DNA of 42,043 nucleotides from an uncultured Bacteroidales bacterium (GTDB taxonomy: Bacteria > Bacteroidota > Bacteroidia > Bacteroidales > UBA932). The DNA lies in NCBI GenBank assembly GCA_934675095.1, contig CAKUPC010000011.1:1-42043 (forward strand). Reading direction: 5' to 3'. The notes under the pieces are model-generated. The model did no database searches. It was not told the DNA's origin and saw only the letters and a list, made by a program, of their open reading frames with translations. A program made the translations under genes and the position numbers. This document shows, piece by piece, positions 15,154 through 24,011 of the stretch. Each line of letters starts with the position of its first letter. Within the stretch, counting starts at the first letter, position 1.

Positions 15154-18100
15154 ATGTTAGATAAGATAATACGATTTTCGCTGAGCAATCGGCTCGTCAT
15201 ACTTGTGGCGGCGGTGCTGCTGATGGTGGCGGGAGTGCATACGGCCACGACGATGGACGTGGACGTGTTCCCGGATTTGAACGCGCCGACTGTAGCGGTG
15301 ATGACGGAGGCCAAGGGAATGGCTCCGGAGGAAGTCGAGAGGCTAGTGACGTTCCCGATTGAGACGGCGGTGAACGGAGCCACTGACGTGCGCCGCGTGC
15401 GTTCTTCGTCAACCACCGGATTTTCAATAGTATGGGTCGAGTTCAACTGGGGGACGGACATCTACCGCGCACGCCAGATAGTCTCGGAAAAGATTGCCGT
15501 CGTGAGGGACGCTCTTCCTTCAAACGTCGGCAATCCGGTGCTCGGGCCGCAGTCGTCAATACTCGGCGAGGTCATGTTCGTGGCCCTCACGTCCGACAAG
15601 ACCTCCATGCAGGACCTCCGCACCATAGCCGACTGGACCATTCGCCCGCGGCTTCTTGCGACTGGAGGCGTGGCTCAGGTGGCGGTGCTCGGAGGAGACG
15701 TCCGTGAGTATCAGATACTTCTGAATCCTTCAAAGATGAAGCACTACGGGGTCGGGCTCGACGAGGTGTATGCTGCCGTGAACGACATGAACCGCAACGC
15801 CGCGGGAGGAATACTCTATGAATACGGGAACGAATACATCATACGCGGCGTCGTATCCACTGACGATGTCCGCGAGATGGGCAAGGCCGTGGTAAAGAAC
15901 GTCGGGGATTCGCCGATTACTCTCGACAGGATTGCGGAGGTGAAGGTCGGGAACAAGTCCCCGAAGACAGGCGTGGCCTCGCACAGAGGGAAGCCCGCGG
16001 TGATGCTGACCGTCACCAAGCAGCCGAACACCAGCACCATAGACCTTACCGCAAAGCTCGACGAGGCGCTTTCCGACCTGCAGAAGACGCTTCCCGCCGA
16101 CGTGAAGATGTCCACGGACATATATCGTCAGGAACGGTTCATCAACAATTCGATTGACAATGTCAAGAAATCTCTCTTCGAGGGAGGAATATTCGTCATC
16201 ATCGTCCTGTTCCTTTTCCTCATGAACGTGCGGACGACGTTGATTTCCCTGGTGACGATTCCTCTTGCGCTTGTCATATCCATATTGACACTCAATATGT
16301 TAGGGCTCACGATTAACACGATGAGCCTCGGTGGAATGGCAATCGCAATAGGGTCGCTCGTCGATGACGCCATTGTCGATGTCGAGAACGTGTTCAAGCG
16401 GCTGCGTGAAAACCACAACCTGACGCCGGAGAAGCGCCGTCCGAAGCTGAAGGTGATTTTCGAGGCTTCGCGCGAGGTGCGTATGCCAATCCTGAACTCG
16501 ACTCTCATCATCATCGCCAGCTTCGTGCCTCTTTTTTTCCTCTCCGGAATGGAAGGACGCCTGCTTGCGCCGCTCGGAATCGCGTTCATAACCGCGCTCT
16601 GCGCCTCGACGCTTGTCGCGCTCACCCTCACCCCTGTCCTGTGCAGCTACCTTCTCGGAGAACACAGGGGCAAGGACGAGAAGGAGGAGAAAGAGCCGAT
16701 AATCGCCCGCAAGCTCAAGGAAGGCTACGGAAAGGCGCTCGACTGGGCGCTGAGGCACAAGGCTGCGGTGCTCGGTGTGACCGGGGCGCTTCTTATTGCC
16801 GCCCTCGTGATTTTCGCGGGGCTCGGACGCAGCTTCCTGCCGCCGTTCAACGAGGGGTCGTTCACAATCAATGTGAGCACGATGCCGGGCGTGTCGCTTG
16901 AGGAGTCCGACAAAATCGGGGCGAAGGCGGAGGAAATCCTGCTCAGCATCCCGGAGATACAGACCGTCGGGCGCAAGACCGGGCGCGCGGAACTTGACGA
17001 GCACGCTCTCGGGGTGAACAGTTCGGAGATTGAGGCGCCGTTCATTCTCGACAGGCGCGGCAAGGACGAGGTGCTCGCCGAAATCCGCGAGAAGATGAAG
17101 GTCATTCCGGGCATCAACCTAGAAGTCGGGGCGCCTATTACCCACAGGATTGACGCGATGCTTTCGGGAACCAGCGCCAACATAGCGATAAAGCTCTTCG
17201 GCACGGACCTCAACAGGATGTACGCGCTCGGAAACGAGATCAAGGGCGCGGTCAGCGGGGTGGAAGGCCTCGTCGATCTGAACGTCGAGCAGCTTGTGGA
17301 AAGGCCTCAGCTTCAGATCGTTCCGAAACGGGAGATGCTCGCGAAATATGGGCTCACGCTCCCGGAGTTTGCGGAAATCGTGAATGTCATGCTCGCGGGA
17401 GAGACCGTTTCGATTGTCTATGAGGGCAACAAGTCGTTCGACCTGACTCTCAAGGTGAACGAGGAGGGACGCTCCACGGCGGACAACATCAGGGAACTCA
17501 TCATCGACGCCGGCGGCAGGAAGATACCTCTGAGCAATGTCGCCGAGATACGCTCCGCGAGCGGGCCGAACACAATCAACCGCGAAAACGTGGCGAGGAA
17601 GCTCGTCGTCTCGGCAAACGTCGCCGGGCGGGACCTGCGCGGAGTCGTTAACGACGTGCAGAGAATCATCGACGAAAAGATTGTGCTTCCTGAAGGCTAC
17701 CACATCGAGTACGGCGGGCAGTTCGAGAGCGAGCAGGCGGCGTCGCGAACCCTGCTACTGACTTCAATTTTCGCGATTCTCGTTATATTCCTCCTGATTT
17801 TCAACCAGTTCCGCAACATGACGCAGTCCGTCGTGATTCTGCTGAACCTGCCGCTTGCGCTCATCGGAGGCGTGCTCGCGATTTGGATGACGGGAGAGGC
17901 GCTCAGCATCCCGTCCATCATCGGGTTCATATCCCTCTTCGGCATCGCCACGCGCAACGGAATGCTTCTGGTCGAGAGATACAACGACCTCAGAGCCGAA
18001 GGACACACAATCCGCGAAAGCATCATGCTCGGCTCCAAGGACAGGCTCAACCCTATCCTGATGACGGCCCTGACCTCGGCGCTCGCGATGATTCCGCTCG

Positions 18101-18270
18101 TGGTGGGAAGCGACCTTCCGGGCAACGAGATTCAGAGTCCGATGGCGAAGGTGATTCTCGGAGGCCTCCTGTCATCGACGTTCCTCAACGGATTCATAAT
18201 TCCGATTATGTATCTTCTTACAAATAAGGAAAATGCACAAATAAGAGAAGAAAAGGAGATTGCTGAATGA
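15154..18270 (+). CDS. czcA: Heavy-metal efflux RND transporter permease (CzcA/CusA type)
   Basis: Inner-membrane, proton-driven pump that exports divalent metals through the adaptor and the outer-membrane channel. The 1038 residues match the family length. The first membrane helix includes LVILVAAVLLMVAG, a large periplasmic domain follows, and the TM4 region contains IAIGSLVDDAIVDVENVFKR with the acidic residues expected for proton relay. A second membrane bundle includes LIFNQFRNMTQSVVILLNLP and FGIATRNGMLLVERYNDL. The metal specificity cannot be read with certainty. It starts 111 bases after czcB, across repeat copy B, and its stop overlaps the next start in ATGA. Confidence 0.93.
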   Translation: MLDKIIRFSLSNRLVILVAAVLLMVAGVHTATTMDVDVFPDLNAPTVAVMTEAKGMAPEEVERLVTFPIETAVNGATDVRRVRSSSTTGFSIVWVEFNWGTDIYRARQIVSEKIAVVRDALPSNVGNPVLGPQSSILGEVMFVALTSDKTSMQDLRTIADWTIRPRLLATGGVAQVAVLGGDVREYQILLNPSKMKHYGVGLDEVYAAVNDMNRNAAGGILYEYGNEYIIRGVVSTDDVREMGKAVVKNVGDSPITLDRIAEVKVGNKSPKTGVASHRGKPAVMLTVTKQPNTSTIDLTAKLDEALSDLQKTLPADVKMSTDIYRQERFINNSIDNVKKSLFEGGIFVIIVLFLFLMNVRTTLISLVTIPLALVISILTLNMLGLTINTMSLGGMAIAIGSLVDDAIVDVENVFKRLRENHNLTPEKRRPKLKVIFEASREVRMPILNSTLIIIASFVPLFFLSGMEGRLLAPLGIAFITALCASTLVALTLTPVLCSYLLGEHRGKDEKEEKEPIIARKLKEGYGKALDWALRHKAAVLGVTGALLIAALVIFAGLGRSFLPPFNEGSFTINVSTMPGVSLEESDKIGAKAEEILLSIPEIQTVGRKTGRAELDEHALGVNSSEIEAPFILDRRGKDEVLAEIREKMKVIPGINLEVGAPITHRIDAMLSGTSANIAIKLFGTDLNRMYALGNEIKGAVSGVEGLVDLNVEQLVERPQLQIVPKREMLAKYGLTLPEFAEIVNVMLAGETVSIVYEGNKSFDLTLKVNEEGRSTADNIRELIIDAGGRKIPLSNVAEIRSASGPNTINRENVARKLVVSANVAGRDLRGVVNDVQRIIDEKIVLPEGYHIEYGGQFESEQAASRTLLLTSIFAILVIFLLIFNQFRNMTQSVVILLNLPLALIGGVLAIWMTGEALSIPSIIGFISLFGIATRNGMLLVERYNDLRAEGHTIRESIMLGSKDRLNPILMTALTSALAMIPLVVGSDLPGNEIQSPMAKVILGGLLSSTFLNGFIIPIMYLLTNKENAQIREEKEIAE

Positions 18271-19460
18271 AGAAATATATGATTGCGGCGTTCGCCGCCA
18301 TGGTGTCCGTCATTCCCGCCGCGGGACAGGCCGCTTACGGAGACCCGATTGACGGGGTTCTGAGGGAAATAGAGGCCCACAACACCACGCTTGAGGCTCT
18401 CAGGCAGACGGCCGAGGCGCAGAAGCTTGAAAACCGCACCGGAATCACGCTTTCCGACCCGGAAATCGGCTTCAGCTACCTCTGGGGAGGGCCTGCGGCC
18501 ATCGGCAACCGTCAGGACGTGAGCGTCACTCAGAGTTTCGACTTCGGGACGCTTACCGGGCTGAAGGGCAAGGTGGCGGCTCAGAGGAACGAACTTGTGG
18601 AATGGCAGTACAAGGCGGACAGGATGAACATCCTGCTTGAGGCCAAGCTCTGCTGCATCGACCTGATTTACTGGAACGCGCTGATCCGCTCGCTGGAAAC
18701 GAGGGTCACCGGCGCTGAGTCCATCGCCGAAAGCCAGCGCAGGAGGCTTGAGCACGGAGAGGGTAACATCCTGGCATACAACAACATCGTCCTCGACCTG
18801 GCAACCGCCAAGAACGAGATGATGCGTGCCGAGGCAGAAAGGGACGCGGTGCTCTCGCAGCTCTCAAGGCTGAACGGAGGACAGGGCGTGGAGCTTTCCG
18901 ACAGCGAGTACGGCACGCCGGAATTCCCGGAGAATTTCGAGAGCTGGTATGCCGAGGCCGAGGCAAAGAATCCCGTGCTTGCCTATGTCAGGCAGGAGAT
19001 TGAGGTGAACCGCAAGGAGCTGTCCCTCAGCAGGACGGGGAACCTCCCGTCGCTTTCCGTCGGCTATATGGGCGAGTTCACTCTCGGGCAGCGCTATCAG
19101 GGAGTTTCCGTCGGGATTTCCGTCCCGCTCTGGTCAAACGCGCGCCGCGTCCGTCAGGCAAAGGCGGCCGTACAGGCGGCGCAGAGCCGGGAGAAAGATG
19201 CCAAGCAGCAGTTCTACAGCAATCTGGAGGCTCAGTATCTGCGTGCCTCCGGCCTTAAGTCCGTCGCGGAGAACAGCCGCGGGACGCTTGAGGCTTCGGA
19301 CAACAGGGAACTGCTGAAAAAGGCGATGGAGGCCGGGGAGATCTCCGTTCCGGACTATCTTGTCGGAATCGGCCTCTACCATGACGCGCTGAAGCAGACG
19401 CTTGAAGCGGAGCGAGAGTATCAGCGAGCCTACGCTGAGTTATCTGCCTTTGAATTATGA
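18267..19460 (+). CDS. czcC: TolC-family outer-membrane factor (CzcC-type)
   Basis: Outer-membrane channel subunit of the metal exporter. The 397 residues start with a cleavable-type signal peptide (MKKYMIAAFAAMVSVIPAAG). The family's two repeated halves follow, with long helices rich in Ala, Glu and Gln and strands such as FSYLWGGPAAIGNRQDVSVT and SVGYMGEFTLG. ISVPLWSN is a typical OEP motif before the second helical hairpin. The start codon overlaps the czcA stop (ATGA), indicating translational coupling. It is the last gene of the operon. No intrinsic terminator is seen; the palindromic repeats at 19469-19811 follow instead. Confidence 0.88.
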   Translation: MKKYMIAAFAAMVSVIPAAGQAAYGDPIDGVLREIEAHNTTLEALRQTAEAQKLENRTGITLSDPEIGFSYLWGGPAAIGNRQDVSVTQSFDFGTLTGLKGKVAAQRNELVEWQYKADRMNILLEAKLCCIDLIYWNALIRSLETRVTGAESIAESQRRRLEHGEGNILAYNNIVLDLATAKNEMMRAEAERDAVLSQLSRLNGGQGVELSDSEYGTPEFPENFESWYAEAEAKNPVLAYVRQEIEVNRKELSLSRTGNLPSLSVGYMGEFTLGQRYQGVSVGISVPLWSNARRVRQAKAAVQAAQSREKDAKQQFYSNLEAQYLRASGLKSVAENSRGTLEASDNRELLKKAMEAGEISVPDYLVGIGLYHDALKQTLEAEREYQRAYAELSAFEL

Positions 19461-19468
19461 CAGGCAGA

Positions 19469-19651
19469 CTAAGAAGCTGTTTTAATTTTTCTTACATTTA
19501 TCTTTATGTGTTCGTTCTTTTGGTGTCTTTTTGGTCATATTTTCCCATTTTGTTCGTCATTTAGCACCGCTAAACTCCTCTCAAAACGAAAAAATCTGAC
19601 TCAAAAATACATCTCAAAATAACTGAACAAAAAATTCAAACATCTTCTAAG
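19469..19651. repeat. MITE-like palindromic repeat P2
   Basis: About 183 bp bounded by inverted ends CTAAGAAGCTGTTTTAATTT and, on the other strand, CTTAGAAGATGTTTGAATTT. TTTAGC/GCTAAA meet near the centre (19560-19574). The sequence is AT-rich and has no reading frame of note. It directly abuts repeat P1 copy 2. I recall similar ends from Bacteroidales intergenic repeats, but no database was used. Confidence 0.65.
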
Positions 19652-19811
19652 AAACCTTCAAAAAATAACCTGCATCATCTTTCTCATGCTTTTCGGCCTA
19701 GATTCCTTTTCTCATCAGTCGTGTACATCCAGTACACTCCTTCTTCCAAAAGAAATCTATACTCGAAAATCAAAGACAAATCTGAGGCAACTTATTTTTT
19801 TCATGTTTCTA
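19650..19811. repeat. MITE-like palindromic repeat P1, copy 2
   Basis: Same 162-bp length and orientation as copy 1 (13067-13228), about 89% identical by hand count. The inverted ends AGAAAC and GTTTCT and the central GTAC...GTAC are conserved. It ends 11 bases before the chosen start of the regulator gene. Confidence 0.85.
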
Positions 19812-19822
19812 AAAGGAAAAAT

Positions 19823-20998
19823 ATGAAATATACAGGAATCCAAGACATATTGTTTGCAGACGCGTGCCTCATATTCATCGTAACAGGAATAATCTGCGCC
19901 GTCGTGCGTTGGTTTCACATGTGCCGGCCATACGACAGGGAGGAGAAATACTTCTACCCCGTACGGCGTTTGGTCGCTCTCGGCTATTTGTCGATGGCTC
20001 TTTTGGAAATTCCCTATTTCCTCGCGCCTTCAGACCCGGCGACAGTCATATATATAGGCATAGCCGGAATACTTTTCTATCCGATGTGCTTCGCGTCGCT
20101 GTTCGGGAGGTATTTCAGCACACAGCATCTCAACAAGACTTACAACCTTGCTTATGTCACCGCGACATTTGCTCTGATAACCGCACTGCTGATCACGCTC
20201 GTCGCGGGATACGGAGACTGGATGGTCGCGAACAAACTCCGGCTGAAATGCGCGGCAGGACTCACGAGCATCGCCCTCACCGGCATACTGCTGAAGACAA
20301 CAATCCGGATACACAAGAGAATTGACGAGTATCACCTGCAGAATTTCTCCGACGAGGGAGACTTTCCCTACCGGTTCGCCGAGAAAACTCTGTGGATGCC
20401 ATTGGCGTGGGTTGCAGTTGTCTGGCTGATATTCATCACCGGGAACGGTACGGTCAAGCTCATAGTGGATCTCGTGCTGTCCGTGTCCATGCTGATGTTC
20501 CTTCTGCTTATACTTCACCCGCAACGTATGCTTCAGACAGAGGCAGCCAGCAAGGAAGGGAATCGACTGGACACCGTCACGAATGAACTGATGCAGGAGG
20601 CGCTCGACGAGTCCGAGGACATAGAAGAATACGAATCCGGAATCACCGATGCCGGTGGTACAGACGAGTTTGCCTACGATGAAGAGGCGAAGCGGCAGGT
20701 TCTCGAAATAATCCTCCGACGCTTCAAGGAGCAGCATCTTCAGAAAAAAGAGGTTCTTGCGGAAGTCGATAAGGGGAAGATAGCCCCCGCGAGCCGCTTC
20801 ATAGCATCCGTGGGCTACTACAATCTGATCAATATGTTCCGTCTCGAATACGCCCGCCAATACAGCGCGGCCAACCCTATGGTCAAGCAGTCGGCCGTGG
20901 CGGAAGCCTCCGGATTCGCGTCAGGCTCAAGTTTCAGCAAGGCGAAGAAGAGCGTGACCTTCATCGACAGGGAATTTGTCTCCGGAGTCCACTTGTAA
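19823..20998 (+). CDS. Membrane-bound AraC-like transcriptional regulator
   Basis: A 391-residue protein with about six or seven hydrophobic helices in the first 250 residues (ILFADACLIFIVTGIICAVV, LVALGYLSMALLEIPYFLA, LIVDLVLSVSMLMFLLLIL). An acidic linker follows (about 265-295), then a C-terminal AraC-type helix-turn-helix (GYYNLINMFRLEYARQYSA and AVAEASGFASGSSFSKAKKS). Such regulators sense a signal at the membrane and bind DNA near surface-protein genes. I chose the ATG at 19823; the in-frame ATG at 19721 would translate the end of a repeat element. The fimbrillin cluster follows on the same strand after 144 bases and is the likely target. Confidence 0.78.
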   Translation: MKYTGIQDILFADACLIFIVTGIICAVVRWFHMCRPYDREEKYFYPVRRLVALGYLSMALLEIPYFLAPSDPATVIYIGIAGILFYPMCFASLFGRYFSTQHLNKTYNLAYVTATFALITALLITLVAGYGDWMVANKLRLKCAAGLTSIALTGILLKTTIRIHKRIDEYHLQNFSDEGDFPYRFAEKTLWMPLAWVAVVWLIFITGNGTVKLIVDLVLSVSMLMFLLLILHPQRMLQTEAASKEGNRLDTVTNELMQEALDESEDIEEYESGITDAGGTDEFAYDEEAKRQVLEIILRRFKEQHLQKKEVLAEVDKGKIAPASRFIASVGYYNLINMFRLEYARQYSAANPMVKQSAVAEASGFASGSSFSKAKKSVTFIDREFVSGVHL

Positions 20999-21112
20999 AT
21001 CAACGAATTGAGCATCACGGCTACATCTTAAAAGAAACAACCGGAAGAGCAAACTCACCTTCAGAGGAAATTGGCCGCATCAAAAAATCCGCGCCGTGAA
21101 AGTTTCTATACC

Positions 21113-21120
21113 TAAATTTG
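21113..21120 (+). promoter_or_regulatory. -7 box TAAATTTG of the fimbrillin cluster
   Basis: TAAATTTG matches the -7 consensus 22 bases before the first fimbrillin gene. No -33 TTTG is visible at the right spacing, as expected if the upstream regulator activates it. Confidence 0.5.
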
Positions 21121-21142
21121 CGGGCTTTAATCAGATTCAGAC

Positions 21143-22117
21143 ATGAAAACAAGACAATCTCTAATCTTGCTGACGGTGGCGGCATTGGCAGGATGCGCCA
21201 AGACATCAGCCCCACAGAAGACACCACAGGACAACGTGGTCAGGGTCACGGCAGACGTCGCGACAAGAACAAAGGGTTCCTGCACGAGCGAGACACTTAA
21301 AAGTTTCGACCTCTTTGTTAAGAGTGCAAGCGTCAAGTACAGCTACGGCAACACAAAGTTCACAAAGAACTCTTCTACAGGCGAATGGGAGCCGGAAAGG
21401 CAGATGCTCTGGGAGGGGAACTCGGCTTCATTCACTTTTCTTGCCGTGTCTCCGGTTCTTTCAACGAGAGCCTGTTCCATTCCGGACGACCTCAACGAGC
21501 CTGTGTTCAATTTCAGCGTGGAGGCGAACCAGACCTTAGAAAGCACGGCATCCGACCTTCTTCTCTGCTCAAAAGGCGATGTGACAAGAAACGGCAACAC
21601 ATTGGATTTCGATGACGCGGGACGCCTTAAGGTGGCTTTTCGCCATGCAATGTCTCTTCTTAAAATACAACTCACATTCGGTACAGAGTTCAACCATAAC
21701 GGAGTGCCGGCCACAAATCCCGCAAGCGAGCTCATGGTCAACGGTTTCAACGGGGATGCGGCCGTAAAGATGACGGACTCCGGAGACTGGAGCATTTCCG
21801 CCATAGACGACACCAGGAAAGCCATTAAGGCCTACGAATCCGCCTGGACCCCGGCCAATGACACGGAGGGTAACTGCAAGGCCACATTCGAGTGCATCGT
21901 GGTGCCTCAGTCAATGACGAGTTTCACCGTGTCTTTCTATGCTTCCGAAAATCCATACACCTACACCGCAGAGCTCGGCCCGGACTTCTCTTTCCACCCG
22001 GGAAAGGAATATGTTCTTCCCCTTGTCGTAGGCAAGAATGAAGCTCACTTGTCGGAAAACATCTCGGCAAAAGCGTGGATCAGCGCCGGAGATTCCAAGA
22101 ACATTGAAACAGAGTAG
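21143..22117 (+). CDS. Fimbrillin family lipoprotein
   Basis: A 324-residue lipoprotein (lipobox ALAGC, Cys18) of the fimbrillin or Mfa-like type. Such proteins are exported as lipoproteins and built into surface fibres in Bacteroidales. Visible family features are an Arg-Thr-Lys-containing N-terminal region (VTADVATRTKG), VAFRHAMSLLKIQLTF (the common FxHxxSxLxI pattern) and a late FHPGKEYVLPLVV. C-terminal AWISAGDSKNIETE is a typical end. It is the first of three consecutive lipoprotein genes; the next starts four bases after its stop. It could be a shaft or base pilin; the sequence does not say which. Confidence 0.82.
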   Translation: MKTRQSLILLTVAALAGCAKTSAPQKTPQDNVVRVTADVATRTKGSCTSETLKSFDLFVKSASVKYSYGNTKFTKNSSTGEWEPERQMLWEGNSASFTFLAVSPVLSTRACSIPDDLNEPVFNFSVEANQTLESTASDLLLCSKGDVTRNGNTLDFDDAGRLKVAFRHAMSLLKIQLTFGTEFNHNGVPATNPASELMVNGFNGDAAVKMTDSGDWSISAIDDTRKAIKAYESAWTPANDTEGNCKATFECIVVPQSMTSFTVSFYASENPYTYTAELGPDFSFHPGKEYVLPLVVGKNEAHLSENISAKAWISAGDSKNIETE

Positions 22118-22120
22118 GCT

Positions 22121-24010
22121 ATGAAGAAACTGTTACTATCGGCGACGGCAGCGCTTTCGATATTCGCCGCGTGCCAGAAAGAAGAGATGGCGCCATATCT
22201 TTCAGACAGCGAAGCAGTGCGCATCGAAGCGGCAGTAGGGACTATGACCAGGAGCAACCCGCTGGGCACCATGGAAGAACAGACAAAATTCAACGACGGT
22301 GACCGTATCTCCATCACAAACGCCGGCAAGACCGTGGTCTATAGACTCCAGAACGGCGCTTGGACTCCCGAGAACGCGGACGAGTACCTCAAGTGGGACA
22401 AGAAAGACCTCTCTTTCACCGCCAAATACCCGGCGGACTACACGGGAATCACCGATTACCAGGACACTAAAGACAAACTGGCGGCTGCGGACTATATGGA
22501 AGGTACCATGAATCTTACCTCCATCCCGGATGACCGTATCCTCAGCATAGGTCTTGAGAGGAAGAATGCATTGGTGAGGATCAAGGTTCTGAAATATAAC
22601 GATGAGTATAATGAGGAGACGGATGATATTCGCGACGTCCGTATATGCGGAAAGAAGATTGAGGAGGGTGTTTATGATAACGAGGTGACAGAGCCATTGC
22701 TTCAGGACAAGGACGGCAATGTCGTCACGACAGGCAAGGGAAAAGTGGGCTATACCTACAGCGCCATAGTAAGTCCCAATGCCACGGGTGAAAACAGCGA
22801 CGGCCGGTTCGTCAACCTCTATGTGTATAGAGACGGTGTGGACCTGAGCGGATATCAGGGAATTTCTGTCATCGGCTTTCCTGAACTTATCGCCGGGAAG
22901 TCCTACACGTTCGACCTGATTGTCGGCAAGACCTCCGCCAAAATCGGCAGCATCACAGTGAACGACTGGACGAATCAGACTATCAGTGAGGTCGGTGAGA
23001 CGGATCCGGTTGACACCTGGGACGGCCAGACCGCCACTGCCTTCGCCACTCAAGATGCGGACGGCAGCGAACTTGGCAAAACTGAAGACAAGCCAATCCT
23101 TATCAACAACTGCGCCCAGCTCGCCTATCTTGCTCAGCAGGTGAACGATGGGTACAGCCACGAAAACACGTACTTCAGACTCACCGATGACCTTAATCTC
23201 GCTGACAAAAAATGGACACCAATCGGGAAGTTTGAGGGCTGTTTTTCAGGGCACTTTGACGGAAACAATCACGATATCCTCCGCTTGAATGTGGACGGTT
23301 CCCCGTATTATGCAGGACTCTTTGGGCGTATCTCGGGTGGAAGTGTCAAGAACGTGAATATTCGTTCCGGCTCGGTGAGGACAGATAATGATGCTCATGA
23401 TAGTGCAGCAGGAGGAATCGCGGGGCACATTTATAACGGAGGTCAGATTGAGAACTGCACTGCGAGCGTCAATGTGAGTGGAAAGTCAAATGTCGGAGGA
23501 GTGGTTGGTTATATCATTAATGGTTCTATTCTCAATTGTCATTTCCTTTCGGGTGAAATTGACGGTGGCGAGAGTGTCGGAGGAATTGTCGGTAATGTCG
23601 GTTATACCCAAGCTGATAAAAACACTGTCCGCGGCTGTTCTGCTAATGCTTCAGTGAAGGGAACTGAGAAGGTCGGAGGCCTTTGCGGTTGGTTTGGTAA
23701 TGGATATCACAAATTCTCTAATTGTACCATGAAAGGGAGCGTTATCGTCTACTGGAACTCTTGCGGAGGTCTTGTAGGCTTTTTATCTAGTAGCATCGGA
23801 ACGTTCGAAAGTTGTCAGTTCGAAGGCTCGATTCAGAAGGATGGCAGCACCGTTCCCAATACGGGAATTGCCATTGGCTATGACGTAAGCGATGTGATTT
23901 TCTCTGAATGCGTGTGCACGATAGACGCACGGACCTACATGGCTTTAAATGGGCGGGAAGCCGGCTGTAGAAGTGATGATTATATCGGAATCGAAGTAAC
24001 AGTTAAATGA
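22121..24010 (+). CDS. Fimbrillin-like lipoprotein with GLUG beta-helix domain (1)
   Basis: A 629-residue lipoprotein (lipobox IFAAC, Cys18). Residues about 30-285 resemble fimbrillin-like N-terminal domains, with FNDGDRISITNAG and a late IAGKSYTFDLIVG. From about residue 325 a GLUG-type parallel beta-helix begins with CAQLAYLAQQVNDG and WTPIG, then repeats such as NVGGVVGYI, SVGGIVGNV and KVGGLCGWFGN. Cysteines recur once per repeat (NCTASV, NCHFLSG, GCSANAS, NCTMKGS). It may be a pilus-tip adhesin. The downstream gene's C-terminal half is a close paralogue, nearly identical in DNA blocks, while the N-terminal halves differ. Confidence 0.82.
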   Translation: MKKLLLSATAALSIFAACQKEEMAPYLSDSEAVRIEAAVGTMTRSNPLGTMEEQTKFNDGDRISITNAGKTVVYRLQNGAWTPENADEYLKWDKKDLSFTAKYPADYTGITDYQDTKDKLAAADYMEGTMNLTSIPDDRILSIGLERKNALVRIKVLKYNDEYNEETDDIRDVRICGKKIEEGVYDNEVTEPLLQDKDGNVVTTGKGKVGYTYSAIVSPNATGENSDGRFVNLYVYRDGVDLSGYQGISVIGFPELIAGKSYTFDLIVGKTSAKIGSITVNDWTNQTISEVGETDPVDTWDGQTATAFATQDADGSELGKTEDKPILINNCAQLAYLAQQVNDGYSHENTYFRLTDDLNLADKKWTPIGKFEGCFSGHFDGNNHDILRLNVDGSPYYAGLFGRISGGSVKNVNIRSGSVRTDNDAHDSAAGGIAGHIYNGGQIENCTASVNVSGKSNVGGVVGYIINGSILNCHFLSGEIDGGESVGGIVGNVGYTQADKNTVRGCSANASVKGTEKVGGLCGWFGNGYHKFSNCTMKGSVIVYWNSCGGLVGFLSSSIGTFESCQFEGSIQKDGSTVPNTGIAIGYDVSDVIFSECVCTIDARTYMALNGREAGCRSDDYIGIEVTVK

Positions 24011-24011
24011 G

